A stretch of 64,000 nucleotides of DNA from Clostridium sp. C8-1-8 (GCF_009928445.1 NZ_JAABNO010000017.1:1-64000); one strand, 5' to 3'. Counted from the first letter of the stretch, positions 9,031 through 18,375 are shown. Numbers and translations are program-made. Notes: generated from the sequence alone by a model not told the origin.

Positions 9031-10395
9031 TTAGTGCTTACACTTACGATATAGCTTAACCACAGTCTCAACATGTGGTGTGTTAGGAAACATATCCATA
9101 AGCAAAGTCTTCTCTATCTTATACCCTGCCGCTTCCAATACCTTTAAGTCAGTAACTAAGGTCTTTGGATTACAGCTTACATAGATTATATCCTTAGCAT
9201 TAAACTTAACTACATAGTTCATTGCTACAGGATGAACTCCACTTCTAGGCGGATCTAATATTATGATGTCGGGCTTATCCTTAATTGTATTTATAACCTT
9301 TGCTACATCTCCAGCTATAAAATTACAGTTATCAAGACCATTGAGCTTAGCATTTTCATTGGCAGCAACTACTGCTTCTTCTATAAGCTCTACCCCTATG
9401 ACCTTCTTAGCCTTTCCAGCTGCTATTTGACCTATGGTTCCTGTTCCACAGTATAAATCAAACACTACCTTATCCTCTGCAGTCCCCATAAAGTCTCTAA
9501 CTATGCTATAAAGCTTTTCTGCACCTAGTGAATTGGTTTGGAAGAAGGAAAATGGAGAAATTTTAAACTTAAGTCCCAAAAGTTCTTCTGTTATAAAATC
9601 TCTTCCGTGTAATATATTTACCTTATCTGCTATTACTGCTTCTGAGAAGGAATCATTTTCTGTATGTATTATACTTTTTATACTTCCTTCGAAATCTAAG
9701 TTTAGTATAGCCTGCACCCAATTCTTAAAGTCATAATCTATTTGAGTAGTAGTTACTATGTTAATTAATATCTCACCATCATGTTTAGTTTTTCTAACTA
9801 TAAGATTTCTTAGGAAACCTTCTCTAGCCATTATTCTATAGTGAGGAAGCTTTTCCTTATTAAAAAACTCAGCAGTGGTATCTAATATTTTTCTATAGTC
9901 TTCATCAATTAGATAGCATTGATCTACAGTTACAATACCAAAGGATCTTCCTTTCATATGCATTCCAAGCGTTAAGTCTCCACCTTTTTCCATATCTCCA
10001 AAGGTAAACTCCATCTTGTTTCTGTATTCCCATTGAATAGGACTATTTTCTATACCTAGAAACTCACCAGTAGTCACATTACTGTCACTAAAAAGCTTTA
10101 ACACCTGATTTTTCTTAAATTCCAGTTGCTTATCGTAAGGTATGTTTTGAGATGAACATCCTCCACAAAGAGCAAAATGTGGACACTTGTTTTCCACTTC
10201 ATATCCTGCTGCTTCAACAACTTCTAACAACTTAAGTTCAGCGTAATCTTGTTTCTTTTTAGATACCTTACCACGAACTTTTTGCCCTGGAAAAGTATTC
10301 TTAACATATACTTTTAAATCATTCTTATATCCTATCCCTTGGGAAGGAAACTCCATATCTTCTATAAGTAACTCTACTTCATTGCCCTTTCTCAT
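9031..10395 (-). CDS. rlmD: 23S rRNA (uracil-5-)-methyltransferase, RlmD/RlmCD type
   Basis: The enzyme makes 5-methyluridine in 23S rRNA with AdoMet. The 454-aa protein has an N-terminal TRAM domain (about 1-60), an iron-sulfur cysteine cluster in [13 protein letters not shown] (about 70-82), an AdoMet-binding motif in [15 protein letters not shown] (about 315), [10 protein letters not shown] (about 382), and the catalytic-cysteine motif VSCNPKTL (about 408). Length and motif order fit the RumA/RlmD family. Firmicute members often modify both U747 and U1939 (RlmCD), which cannot be told from sequence here. It follows the RDD gene by 13 bases on the same strand. Confidence 0.92.
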   Translation of the reverse strand: MRKGNEVELLIEDMEFPSQGIGYKNDLKVYVKNTFPGQKVRGKVSKKKQDYAELKLLEVVEAAGYEVENKCPHFALCGGCSSQNIPYDKQLEFKKNQVLKLFSDSNVTTGEFLGIENSPIQWEYRNKMEFTFGDMEKGGDLTLGMHMKGRSFGIVTVDQCYLIDEDYRKILDTTAEFFNKEKLPHYRIMAREGFLRNLIVRKTKHDGEILINIVTTTQIDYDFKNWVQAILNLDFEGSIKSIIHTENDSFSEAVIADKVNILHGRDFITEELLGLKFKISPFSFFQTNSLGAEKLYSIVRDFMGTAEDKVVFDLYCGTGTIGQIAAGKAKKVIGVELIEEAVVAANENAKLNGLDNCNFIAGDVAKVINTIKDKPDIIILDPPRSGVHPVAMNYVVKFNAKDIIYVSCNPKTLVTDLKVLEAAGYKIEKTLLMDMFPNTPHVETVVKLYRKCKH

Positions 10396-10408
10396 ATGTT
10401 ACTCCTGT

Positions 10409-10807
10409 CTATTTTATTCTTAGTATCTTCTTTCCAACTGAAGTACCTAACTTTGTACTTTCAATTATTGTTATACATAAAACATTTGCTACTATATACA
10501 TAATTAAAAATATTCCTACTTTATCTATCACTTCATATCCTAATAATGGTAGCGCCTTTTCAAAAATGAAATATAATATTATTGCAAAAGCTAAAGCTAT
10601 TGTTTGATCCATTATATTTCCTACAAGTCTTACGAAAAAGCCTGCCTTATAGGGTTTATCAGTTTCATGGTCAACTTTTTCTTCTCTATCTACTATTTCT
10701 TCTGTTGACTGTTCAACTACAGCTTCTTCTTTAGCAGTGTTGACCTCTTCTCCCACATTTAATTCCTCTTTTTGTTCGTTTTCATTTAGGTTTTCTTTAT
10801 CTAGCAT
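10409..10807 (-). CDS. RDD family membrane protein
   Basis: The 132-aa protein has an acidic, soluble N-terminal tail (about 1-50) rich in glutamate and then an RDD domain with two membrane helices (about 60-80 and 95-115). The motif FFVRLVGNIMDQTIALAF holds the arginine and aspartate that name the family, and the end TSVGKKILRIK is typical. RDD proteins are membrane proteins of mostly unknown function; some affect ion or transport balance. A GGAGG site precedes the ATG. It is co-directional with rlmD at 13 bases distance, so the two are probably one operon. Confidence 0.85.
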   Translation of the reverse strand: MLDKENLNENEQKEELNVGEEVNTAKEEAVVEQSTEEIVDREEKVDHETDKPYKAGFFVRLVGNIMDQTIALAFAIILYFIFEKALPLLGYEVIDKVGIFLIMYIVANVLCITIIESTKLGTSVGKKILRIK

Positions 10808-10912
10808 GACAATACCTCCAATAATTTATGTGTATTTTCATAGAAATCTCCTTTTTACCATTATTTAAATATACTACATTAACACAAATCTGTAAATCAT
10901 AAAATTACATTG

Positions 10913-11000
10913 TAAAAATCACTAAAACCATCTTCTTTAGTGATTTTTTTGTGCATCTGCCTTTCCCAATGTATATGAGGAAAATCTGGCAGGCGACTTA
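10913..11000 (+). repeat. Family 1 repeat, left half (copy A)
   Basis: A terminator-like hairpin (AATCACTAAA paired with TTTAGTGATT and seven T residues, 10916-10947) is followed by GTGCATCTGCCTTTCC and the matching arm GAGGAAAATCTGGCAGGC. The second part is nearly identical to 54115-54159. The right half found in full copies is absent. The copy lies between the RDD gene and the insertion sequence. Confidence 0.75.
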
Positions 11001-11097
11001 TTTCATCTTTTTTATTATTTCTTCTATAATTTTCATTTAAGCCATATAAACATACTCATTTACAGCTTTATCTAAAATATATTGTATTAATAAAAGG

Positions 11098-11147
11098 GGC
11101 TGTTGCAAAACTAACATAGTTAGTTTTGTAGCAGCCAATTTTTTTGC
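11098..11147 (+). terminator. Hairpin/terminator at the IS left end
   Basis: Bases 11098-11115 pair with 11119-11136 around the loop ATA as an 18-bp RNA stem with only two G-U pairs, followed by AATTTTTTTG. The form is an intrinsic terminator reading toward the transposase gene. It would stop transcription entering the element from outside and so limit transposase made by readthrough. Confidence 0.8.
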
Positions 11148-11201
11148 AGAAATAAAAAAATGTGAATTCCGAAGAACTCACATTAATTGTATAATTAAAT
11201 T

Positions 11202-12812
11202 ATGCTAATAACTAAATCATACAATAAAAATTATACCGAGTTTAATGATGATTTTCAACTTATATTACCATTAAACTTAGAAAACTTGATACCTGAAGAT
11301 GATTCAGTCCGCTTGCTAAGCCATGTATTGGAGGGATTAAATTATAGAAAGTTGTATAAAGCGTACTCTTCCTTCGGAAGAAAACCGGCAGTGGAACCAA
11401 AAATCATGTTCAAAATAATATGTTATGCTTATTCTCAAAATATATATTCAAGCAGAAAAATAGAGAAATCATGTAAAAGAGATATAAATTTCAGATGGCT
11501 ACTAAAAGGTTGTAAAGCACCTGACCATGCTACAATTAGTAGATTTCGTAAAGAGTATCTATCAGACGAAGTAATTGAAGATTTATTTTATCAGCAAGTT
11601 AATTATCTAGCTAATCACAATGAAATATTATTTGAAAATGTATTTATTGATGGCACTAAGATCGAAGCCAATGCCAATAGATATACTTTTGTTTGGAAGA
11701 AAGCTATTTACAAGAATGAAGAGAAAATGTTTGATAAAATTCTTACTCTTGTTAAAAATATCAACCTTGAGGAACTGAAAGAATTTAGTATCGAAAAAGA
11801 AACATTGATAGCTAATATTGATAAAATACTTCAATGGCTTTTGCATAAAAAAGGGAATAGAAACATAGAATTTGTTTACGGGATAGGTAAAAGAAAAACT
11901 AAAATTCAGAAATGGATAGAAGAACTATCGGAATATAAAGAGAGACAAGAAAAATATAATTTCAGTAAAACTATATTTTCAAATAGAAATAGTTATTCCA
12001 AAACTGATCCAGACGCAACTTTCATGCAAATGAAAGACGATCATATGAGAAATGGACAATTAAAGCCAGCATATAATGTACAAATCGCAGTCGAAAGTGA
12101 ATACGTAACCGGCGTCGGAATATTTGATGATAGAAATGACATATCAACATTAATACCTATGCTTAATAATATGGAAGAGAAAACTGGTCATAAATATCAT
12201 AATATAATTGCAGATTCTGGTTATGAAAGCGAAGAGAACTATTTGTTTTTAGAGTCCAATAATCAGATTCCATACATAAAGCCTCAAACTTATGAGAAAT
12301 GGAAAAAAAGAAGTTTTAAAAATGATATAAGTAAGAGAGAAAATATGAAATATGATGCCGAATCAGATTTTTATGTCTGCAATAATAATAGAAAGTTACT
12401 ACCTACTTCGATTACTCATAGAAGATCCGCCAGTGGATACAAATCAGAAGTTACTATTTATGAGTGTGAAAGCTGTGAAAACTGCGTTCATAAATCGAAG
12501 TGCACAAAAGCAAAAGGGAATAGAAAGATGCAAGTGTCAAAAACTTTTATTGAAAAACGTGAAGAATCTTATAGAAATATTACAACTGAATTTGGAACTA
12601 AATTAAGAATGAATAGATCTATTCAGGTCGAAGGAGCATTTGGTGTTCTTAAAAGTGATTATGAATTCAATAGATTTTTAACACGTGGAAAAAGTAGTGT
12701 TAAAACTGAATTTATTTTACTTTGTATTGGCTATAACATTAATAAATTACATTCAAAAATACAAAATGGAAGAACTCAAAAATATCTTCATGAATTAAAA
12801 TCTACTGCCTAA
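11202..12812 (+). CDS. IS1182-family transposase
   Basis: A 536-aa DDE transposase that moves its own element. It has an N-terminal DUF772-like helical domain (about 1-120, with PEDDSVRLLSHVLEGLNY and DHATISRFRKEYL) and an RNase H-like catalytic core. The likely acidic triad is D in FIDGTKIEAN (about 150), D in IIADSGYESEENY (about 345) and E in IQVEGAFGVLKSDYEFNRF (about 480). A zinc-like cysteine group CESCENCVHKSKC precedes the last glutamate. The frame is full length and intact. No ribosome binding site is obvious before the ATG, as is common where transposase translation is weak. Confidence 0.93.
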   Translation: MLITKSYNKNYTEFNDDFQLILPLNLENLIPEDDSVRLLSHVLEGLNYRKLYKAYSSFGRKPAVEPKIMFKIICYAYSQNIYSSRKIEKSCKRDINFRWLLKGCKAPDHATISRFRKEYLSDEVIEDLFYQQVNYLANHNEILFENVFIDGTKIEANANRYTFVWKKAIYKNEEKMFDKILTLVKNINLEELKEFSIEKETLIANIDKILQWLLHKKGNRNIEFVYGIGKRKTKIQKWIEELSEYKERQEKYNFSKTIFSNRNSYSKTDPDATFMQMKDDHMRNGQLKPAYNVQIAVESEYVTGVGIFDDRNDISTLIPMLNNMEEKTGHKYHNIIADSGYESEENYLFLESNNQIPYIKPQTYEKWKKRSFKNDISKRENMKYDAESDFYVCNNNRKLLPTSITHRRSASGYKSEVTIYECESCENCVHKSKCTKAKGNRKMQVSKTFIEKREESYRNITTEFGTKLRMNRSIQVEGAFGVLKSDYEFNRFLTRGKSSVKTEFILLCIGYNINKLHSKIQNGRTQKYLHELKSTA

Positions 12813-12859
12813 TTATGGAACTAAATTGTTAGGTTTGTTTAAGTGCGTTTAAAATTCAA

Positions 12860-12909
12860 AAATCTCCACAAAATTGATTTGATATTTCAATTTTTGTGGA
12901 GATTTCTTT
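12860..12909 (+). terminator. Terminator after the transposase gene
   Basis: AAATCTCCACAAAATTG pairs with CAATTTTTGTGGAGATTT (ending at 12905) with a one-base bulge and is followed by a T-rich tract. It ends transposase transcription inside the element, 50 bases after the stop codon. Confidence 0.75.
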
Positions 12910-12987
12910 CTTTAAGCCGAAAAGGAGCATCGCTCCTGATTAAAAATTAATCATTTCGCGACACTCCCTTACTTATTTGCTTAATTA

Positions 12988-13812
12988 TTAAAATGCTGCA
13001 ACTATGCTTCCCTTATATTTATCTTCTATAAACTTCTTGACTTCAGGAGAGTTTATTGCTTTATCTAATGCCTTTATCTTATCGCTATTTTCGTTACCTT
13101 TTTTAACAGCAATTACGTTAGCATATGGTGAATCTTTATCTTCTACAGCTAACGCCTTGTTAGGGTCAAGCTTTGCACTTAAAGCTACGTTAGTATTAAC
13201 TACGGCAACAGCAACATCTTTTAAAACTGTTGGTAACTGAGTTGCTTCAAGTTCAGTAAACTTAAGTTTCTTTGGATTTTCAGTTATATCCTTAACAGTT
13301 ACTAATTCTCCATCTTTAACCTTTATAAGGTTGTTCTTTGCAAGTAACTTAAGAGCTCTTGCTTCGTTAGTAGCATCATTTGGAACTGCTATTTCAGCTC
13401 CATCTTTTATATCTTCTAACTTAGTTAATTTGTCTGAGTAAACTCTCATTGGTTCTATATGAACTTTAACTGTATAAGTAAGGTTATATCCTTTTTCTTG
13501 GATTGTCTTATTTAAGTAAGGAATGTGTTGGAAGTAATTAGCATCGATTGATCCTTCATCTAAAGCAGTGTTAGGTAATACATAATCATCAAATACTTTA
13601 ATGTTTAAAGTATAACCTTCTTTTTCAAGTAAAGGCTTAACTGCTTGTTCTAATATTTCCGCATGTGGTGTAGGTGATGCTCCTATTGTTATAACCTTAT
13701 CGTTCTTTGAATTTGAAGAATTTGATCCTGTATCTTTCTTAGCTCCACAAGCCGCTAGTGAACCTGCTAGTGCAAATGTTAAACCTAATGTTAATATCTT
13801 CTTAAATTTCAT
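12988..13812 (-). CDS. metQ: Methionine ABC transporter lipoprotein MetQ (second copy)
   Basis: Substrate-binding lipoprotein of the MetNIQ D/L-methionine importer, anchored outside the membrane. The 274-aa protein starts with a lipoprotein signal whose lipobox is LAAC (about 18-21), then the NLPA/MetQ fold with TIGASPTPHAEIL, FDDYVLPNTALDEGSIDANYFQHIPYL and VPNDATNEARALKLL. It is the last gene of metN-metI-metQ-metQ and is a clear paralogue of the neighbouring metQ. A GGAGGG site precedes the ATG. A decayed family 2 repeat separates the two copies. Ligand preference may differ between them. Confidence 0.93.
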   Translation of the reverse strand: MKFKKILTLGLTFALAGSLAACGAKKDTGSNSSNSKNDKVITIGASPTPHAEILEQAVKPLLEKEGYTLNIKVFDDYVLPNTALDEGSIDANYFQHIPYLNKTIQEKGYNLTYTVKVHIEPMRVYSDKLTKLEDIKDGAEIAVPNDATNEARALKLLAKNNLIKVKDGELVTVKDITENPKKLKFTELEATQLPTVLKDVAVAVVNTNVALSAKLDPNKALAVEDKDSPYANVIAVKKGNENSDKIKALDKAINSPEVKKFIEDKYKGSIVAAF

Positions 13813-13864
13813 AATATTTTTCCCTCCATAATTTAAATTAAGTTTATAAATATAGCTATACTTA

Positions 13865-13958
13865 ATATTACTGGAATTGATAGAGATACTATGTGAACTT
13901 CTTTCCCAAGTTCATTAAAGTATCGGAAGAGTGACACATCAATTTCAATACAATATAG
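13865..13958. repeat. Family 2 MITE-like repeat, degenerate copy
   Basis: The segment TAGAGATACTATGTGAAC to TTCATTAAAGTATCGGAAGA and CATCAATTTCAATAC aligns with intact copies at 18376 and 33527, especially the CATCGGATGACTGACC and AATTTCAAC region. Ends are decayed and I see no target duplication. It fills most of the gap between the two metQ genes. Confidence 0.55.
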
Positions 13959-13965
13959 CGGTTAG

Positions 13966-14775
13966 TTAGAATACTGGTAGTATACTTCCTTTGTACTGTT
14001 CTTCTATATATTTCTTAGCTTTATCTGATGTAAGTACATCGCTTAAATCCTTAACCCATTTTGCATTTTCATTGCCTTTTTTAGTAGCAAGAACATTTGC
14101 GTATGGCGAATCTTTGCTTTCTGAGAATAAAGTATCTTTCTTAGGATTTAACCCTGCTGGCAATGCATAACTTGCATTTATTATTGCAACATCAACATCC
14201 TGCAAAACTCTTGGAAGCTGTGCCGCATCTACTTCTTGAATCTCTACATTTTTAGTGTTTTCAGCTATATCCACCTTTGTAACTAGATCCTTTTGTTTAA
14301 GCTTAAATATTCCTTGAGCCTCTAATAGCTTTAAAGCTCTTGATTCATTTGTAGCATCAGAAGGAACTGCTATAACTGCTTTGTCCTTTAGATCTTTAAT
14401 GTCTTTTATCTTTTTAGAATAAGCCCCAAGCGGTGGAAGATAAATTTTCTTTACAGCCACTAAATTAGTACCATGATCTTGATTAAACTTTAATAAATAA
14501 GGTTCATGTTGAAAAAGATTAGCATCTATTGAACCTTCTTCTAAAGCTGTATTTGGTGCTACATAGTCATCAAATATTTTAACTTCAAGCTTATAACCTT
14601 TTGCTTCGAAGTCACTTTTTAAATAATTAAGAACTTCTCCTGCTGGTTTCAAAGTAGCCCCAACTACTATGCTTGTTTTGTTATCATCTTTTTTAACACT
14701 TTGCTCCTTTTTACCACAACCGGCTAGAGAAAGAGCTAAAGTTGCTGTTAATACTAGTGTTAATATTTTTTTCAT
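13966..14775 (-). CDS. metQ: Methionine ABC transporter lipoprotein MetQ (first copy)
   Basis: Substrate-binding lipoprotein of the methionine importer. The 269-aa precursor has a signal peptide with lipobox LAGC (about 17-20) and the MetQ fold: VVGATLKPAGEVLNYL, FDDYVAPNTALEEGSIDANL, VPSDATNESRALKLLEAQG and a C-terminal YIEEQYKGSILPVF. An AAGGGGG site precedes the ATG. It follows metI by 26 bases and belongs to the riboswitch-controlled operon. It differs from its downstream twin across the ligand lobes, so the two may bind different forms of methionine; that is inference. Confidence 0.94.
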   Translation of the reverse strand: MKKILTLVLTATLALSLAGCGKKEQSVKKDDNKTSIVVGATLKPAGEVLNYLKSDFEAKGYKLEVKIFDDYVAPNTALEEGSIDANLFQHEPYLLKFNQDHGTNLVAVKKIYLPPLGAYSKKIKDIKDLKDKAVIAVPSDATNESRALKLLEAQGIFKLKQKDLVTKVDIAENTKNVEIQEVDAAQLPRVLQDVDVAIINASYALPAGLNPKKDTLFSESKDSPYANVLATKKGNENAKWVKDLSDVLTSDKAKKYIEEQYKGSILPVF

Positions 14776-14801
14776 ATATTATGCCCCCTTTTTACTACGC
14801 T

Positions 14802-15461
14802 TTATCTTAACTTTTTATATGCCAGATTACCTATAGACTGAAGTATTTGAACTAGCACTATTAAGGTAAATACAGTATAAAACATTACTTGGTTATCAAA
14901 TCTTTGATATCCATAGGTTAACGCTACAGCTCCAAGACCGCCTGCACCTACTGCACCAGCCATTGCTGAATATCCTAATATTGATATTACTGAAAGAGTT
15001 ACACCAGATATTATGGATGGTAGCGCTTCTTTAACCATTACCTTAAAAATTATTTGAGTATCTGAAGCTCCGAAAGACTTTGCAGCTTCTATAAGACCCT
15101 TGTCTACTTCCTTTAATGCACCTTCTATAACTCTAGCTATAAATGGTGCTGCCCCAATTGTTAAAGGAACTAACGCTGCAGTCTCACCTATACTTTTACC
15201 TACTATAAATCTAGTAAGAGGTATTATAGCAACTATTAATATAATAAATGGAAAGCTTCTAAATATATTTATTACAAAATCTAAAATACTAAATATTACC
15301 CTATTAGGTTTTAGTCCATTCTTATCAGTTATTATAAGAAGAATTGCTAATATAAATCCCAATATACTTGCAATAATAGTTGAAATTATAACCATATAAA
15401 GAGTTTTCCCTAAAGCTGGGACTAAAACTAGATTAAAAAACTCCATAAAATTATCACTCAT
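14802..15461 (-). CDS. metI: Methionine ABC transporter permease MetI
   Basis: Membrane permease of the MetNIQ importer, about 219 aa with five or six membrane helices and the binding-protein-dependent transport motif around EAAKSFGASDTQIIFKVMV (about 125-145). The frame stays open upstream to 15485, but the ATG at 15461 (MSDNFMEFF) has a GGGAGG site and overlaps the metN stop by eight bases, so I chose it. Order and coupling fit metN-metI-metQ. Confidence 0.95.
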   Translation of the reverse strand: MSDNFMEFFNLVLVPALGKTLYMVIISTIIASILGFILAILLIITDKNGLKPNRVIFSILDFVINIFRSFPFIILIVAIIPLTRFIVGKSIGETAALVPLTIGAAPFIARVIEGALKEVDKGLIEAAKSFGASDTQIIFKVMVKEALPSIISGVTLSVISILGYSAMAGAVGAGGLGAVALTYGYQRFDNQVMFYTVFTLIVLVQILQSIGNLAYKKLR

Positions 15462-16419
15462 TTGTAGTAACCTCCCATCCAACATGCTTTGAATCTAAGT
15501 AATTAATTATGCTATCCTTTTTATCCTCGCCTACATTAATTACTAATGAGCCAAGTACATCATCTCTAAATCTTTCAAGTTTACCCCAAACTATTGAAAA
15601 ATCTATATCAAGATCTCTTGCCATGGATGTTATTATGCTTTGATGTGAGTTATCCTTAGGGAATAATATCTTTATATTAACTCCTTCATTTGGTAAAACC
15701 TCTTCTTCTCCAAGAAGATTCTTTAAAGCTTTAGTATGTCTTAAGAATAGGTCCTCTACATGTCCAACTTCAAGTACCTCTCCGCCTTCAAGTATTGCAA
15801 CTCTTTCACATACTTCCTTAACTACTTCCATTTGATGAGTAACTATAATTATAGTTATTCCAAGTTTCTCATTTATTTCTCTTAAAAGTGATAATATTGA
15901 TTTAGTTGTTTTTGGATCTAGTGCTGATGTAGCTTCATCACAAAGAAGTATATTAGGTTCAAGAGCCAATGCTCTTGCAATTGCTACTCTTTGCTTTTGT
16001 CCACCACTAAGCTGTCTTGGCTTACTTTTCGCCTTATCTTCTAGTCCTACAATTTTTAGTAGTTCATCAACTCTAGTCTTAATTTTAGCCTTTGGTATGC
16101 CCCAACATTCCATAGGTAAAGCTATGTTGTCATAAACATTCTTTCTCTCAAGTAGAGAAAAGTGCTGGAATATCATTCCTAAATCTTTTCTAAAACTTCT
16201 CATTTCCTTACCTTTTAGGTCTTTTACCTCTTGTCCTCTTACAGTTACACTACCTGTATTATAGGACTCAAGTCCATTTAGACATCTAAGCAAGGTTGAC
16301 TTTCCTGCCCCACTATGGCCAACCAATCCAAATATTTCGCCCTCATTTATATCTAGATTAATGTCTTTAAGAACTTGTATATCGTTGAAACTCTTATTTA
16401 GCCCTTCAATCTTTATCAT
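15454..16419 (-). CDS. metN: Methionine ABC transporter ATP-binding protein MetN
   Basis: Cytoplasmic ATPase of the methionine importer, about 321 aa. It shows Walker A GHSGAGKSTLLR (about 38-49), signature LSGGQKQR (about 140), Walker B LLCDEATSALD (about 162), and a C-terminal NIL/ACT-like regulatory domain (about 245-320) that in this family binds methionine and inhibits transport. The frame is open to 16494, but the ATG at 16419 (MIKIEGLNKSF) follows an AGGGGG site and begins the family sequence. It is the first gene after the SAM riboswitch. Confidence 0.95.
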   Translation of the reverse strand: MIKIEGLNKSFNDIQVLKDINLDINEGEIFGLVGHSGAGKSTLLRCLNGLESYNTGSVTVRGQEVKDLKGKEMRSFRKDLGMIFQHFSLLERKNVYDNIALPMECWGIPKAKIKTRVDELLKIVGLEDKAKSKPRQLSGGQKQRVAIARALALEPNILLCDEATSALDPKTTKSILSLLREINEKLGITIIIVTHQMEVVKEVCERVAILEGGEVLEVGHVEDLFLRHTKALKNLLGEEEVLPNEGVNIKILFPKDNSHQSIITSMARDLDIDFSIVWGKLERFRDDVLGSLVINVGEDKKDSIINYLDSKHVGWEVTTNE

Positions 16420-16496
16420 ACAAATCCCCCTCAAAATAATTGTCAACAAATAATTACTATCAGATAAATGCTGCAAAAAAATTATAAAGGTCACCA

Positions 16497-16550
16497 GTCA
16501 ACTTTTTCTGCCCATCTGCCTTTCCTAACTTAAGTGAGTAAAATTAGAAG
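16497..16550 (+). repeat. Family 1 repeat, partial left half (copy B)
   Basis: CTGCCCATCTGCCTTTCCT and the following AACTTAAGTGAGTAAAA match the left half of the family 1 repeat. The 3' arm that pairs with CTGCC is lost. The fragment lies inside the metN leader, between the riboswitch terminator and the metN start. Confidence 0.6.
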
Positions 16551-16602
16551 ACTAATCATTCCTTTTTGTACTGAATATAAAGTCAATATATTTATACTAA
16601 GC

Positions 16603-16765
16603 ACAAAAAACGCCGGAGAATAAACTCCGGCGATATAAGCCTTACATTTACCCTCATCTCTCAACGCAATGCGTCGCAGGAATTGGCACCTTTGTATATG
16701 TATATGAACATATACCGGTTGCCGGGCTTCATCGGGCCAGTCCCTCCACCTCTCTAGATAAGAAC
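16603..16765 (-). promoter_or_regulatory. SAM-I (S-box) riboswitch controlling metNIQQ
   Basis: On the minus strand the S-box core appears in order: AGAGAGGTGGAGGGACTGG, CCCGATGAAGCCCGGCAACC, AAGGTGCCAATTCCTGC and TGAGAGATGAGGG. Then comes a GC-rich terminator, CGCCGGAG paired with CTCCGGCG and a T run (16603-16632). Rfam SAM-I riboswitches bind S-adenosylmethionine and end transcription when it is plentiful. The gene behind it is metN, which fits. The gap between the terminator and metN is about 180 bases and includes a repeat fragment. Confidence 0.95.
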
Positions 16766-16796
16766 GATAATATTTATTTTGTTTTCCATTGACATT

Positions 16797-16825
16797 ACTA
16801 TAATATTTTTTTCTTATTAAATCAA
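16797..16825 (-). promoter_or_regulatory. Likely sigma-A promoter of the met operon
   Basis: On the minus strand TTGATT (16825-16820), a 17-base spacer and TATAGT (16802-16797) lie just upstream of the riboswitch, placing the transcript start near 16790. Spacing and motifs are good; no experimental support. Confidence 0.6.
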
Positions 16826-16980
16826 TAGTTTTTTTAAATTATTAAGAAAATATTATTAATATATGAACAATATTAACAATTTCACAAAGAAACCTATTAC
16901 ATTGTATAATTATTTAATATTTTAAAAGTACTTTTCTTATTGGAAGACTATGTTAAGTTGTAAATTAAAAAATATTTACC

Positions 16981-18213
16981 TTATACCATACTTTTTAAAT
17001 TACTTGACTTTTTATTCATCAGTAAATATAAAACACTTCCTATTATAATAGTAACAATTCCAGATATTATAAAAGCATCAGTAATTCCTAAACCTTTAGA
17101 TATAAAACCTTCAAATAAACTTCCTAAAGGAGTTGCTCCTGCAAAAACCATGGCATAAACACTCATCACTCTACCCCTGAACTCATCTTTTGACTTTAGT
17201 TGAATCGTAGAGTTTGCCGTAGTTGAAAATAAAACATTAAATATTCCAGATATAAATAAACATATCATTGAGACCCCATAGGATTTAAATACCCCTGTAA
17301 AAACAAGCATTATAGAAATTACTGTACCAGCTAAAAACATCAAACTTCTCTTTGGTCCTCTGCTTTTAGTTGCAACTACGAAGGCTGAAAGCATAGATCC
17401 AAGTCCCATAGCTGACATAAGATATCCATAGCCATCAGAATCCATATTTAATACTTGCTTAGCAAGAAGTGGTATTAACACACTATAATTCATTGCAAAG
17501 GTGGATACAAAAAACACTAATAAAATAGTAAACAAAATCTCTTTTGATTTAAATACATATTTTACACCTTCTTTTACATCCAATAGCATATTCTTATTAC
17601 CTGCAGCCTTTTTAGAAATACCTTGAGCTGAAATCTTATAAATACCATAAACTAAAGGAATGAAACTTACTGCATTTAGTAGAAAGCATATAAAGAACCC
17701 AAATAGTTTTATCATTATTCCAGCTACCGCTGGTCCCACCATCCTTGCTGCATTAAATACTGTAGAATTGAGGGCTATTGCATTCATCAAATCCTCTTTT
17801 CCTACAAGTTCTATCATAAAAGACTGCCTTGCTGGCATATCTACAGCATTACAGCACCCCAATATTGTTGCTAAAACTAATATATGCCAGTATTGAATGG
17901 TATGAGTGAAAACTAAAAAAGTTAGCACAAAAGCTAATACTCCCATAATAGATTGAGTTATAAGTAATATTTTTTTCTTTGGGTAGTTATCTATTAAAGC
18001 ACCTGCAAATAAGGAAAATAATAATACAGGTGTAAACTGCAGAGCACTTACAAAGCTAAGCTTTAAGGCCGAATCAGTCAAGGTTACAACTAGCCATGAC
18101 TGACCTGCATTCTGCATCCATGTACCTATAAGCGAAACTATAGAGCCTATAAAAAAATATCTAAAATCCTTGTGACTGAGTGCCCCAAGTGAAATTCTCC
18201 CCCATTTATTCAT
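16981..18213 (-). CDS. MFS transporter, EntS/MFS_3-like exporter
   Basis: A 410-aa major facilitator protein with about 12 membrane helices. The N-terminus FRYFFIGSIVSLIGTWMQNA and LIDNYPKKKILLITQ (loop 2-3 motif A region) match the MFS_3 group that includes enterobactin exporter EntS and macrolide-efflux-like proteins. Substrate cannot be told. An AAGGGG site precedes the ATG. It stands alone, with non-coding sequence on both sides. The 140 bases between it and the met promoter region hold only AT-rich sequence. Confidence 0.88.
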   Translation of the reverse strand: MNKWGRISLGALSHKDFRYFFIGSIVSLIGTWMQNAGQSWLVVTLTDSALKLSFVSALQFTPVLLFSLFAGALIDNYPKKKILLITQSIMGVLAFVLTFLVFTHTIQYWHILVLATILGCCNAVDMPARQSFMIELVGKEDLMNAIALNSTVFNAARMVGPAVAGIMIKLFGFFICFLLNAVSFIPLVYGIYKISAQGISKKAAGNKNMLLDVKEGVKYVFKSKEILFTILLVFFVSTFAMNYSVLIPLLAKQVLNMDSDGYGYLMSAMGLGSMLSAFVVATKSRGPKRSLMFLAGTVISIMLVFTGVFKSYGVSMICLFISGIFNVLFSTTANSTIQLKSKDEFRGRVMSVYAMVFAGATPLGSLFEGFISKGLGITDAFIISGIVTIIIGSVLYLLMNKKSSNLKSMV

Positions 18214-18375
18214 TGCTACTTCCCCTTTCCTTTATTAATAAATTTCTAGTCCCCTTTGTTTTTAATTCTGTGACACTATATATAGGAACTATTTATAACA
18301 AGTATAAATTAATAGTTGTAGTTGGTTCCCTATATAGATATTCTTCATGAAAACCCAATTAATACATATTCGATA

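Larger units (their letters stand above)
11096..12968 (+). mobile_element. IS1182-family insertion sequence
   Basis: The element holds one transposase gene. The left end GGGGCTGTTGCAAAA (11096-11110) and the right end TTTCGCGACACTCCC (12954-12968) form imperfect inverted repeats matching at 11 of 15 positions. The left sequence is typical of IS1182 elements. I see no clear target duplication. It lies about 20 bases after the stop codon of the second metQ gene. Boundaries are inferred from the inverted ends and the internal terminators. Confidence 0.8.

Noticed and set aside
11088..12976. Target-site duplication around the IS1182 element
   Set aside because: Flanks TTAATAAAA and TTACTTATT are only AT-rich alike; no convincing repeat.
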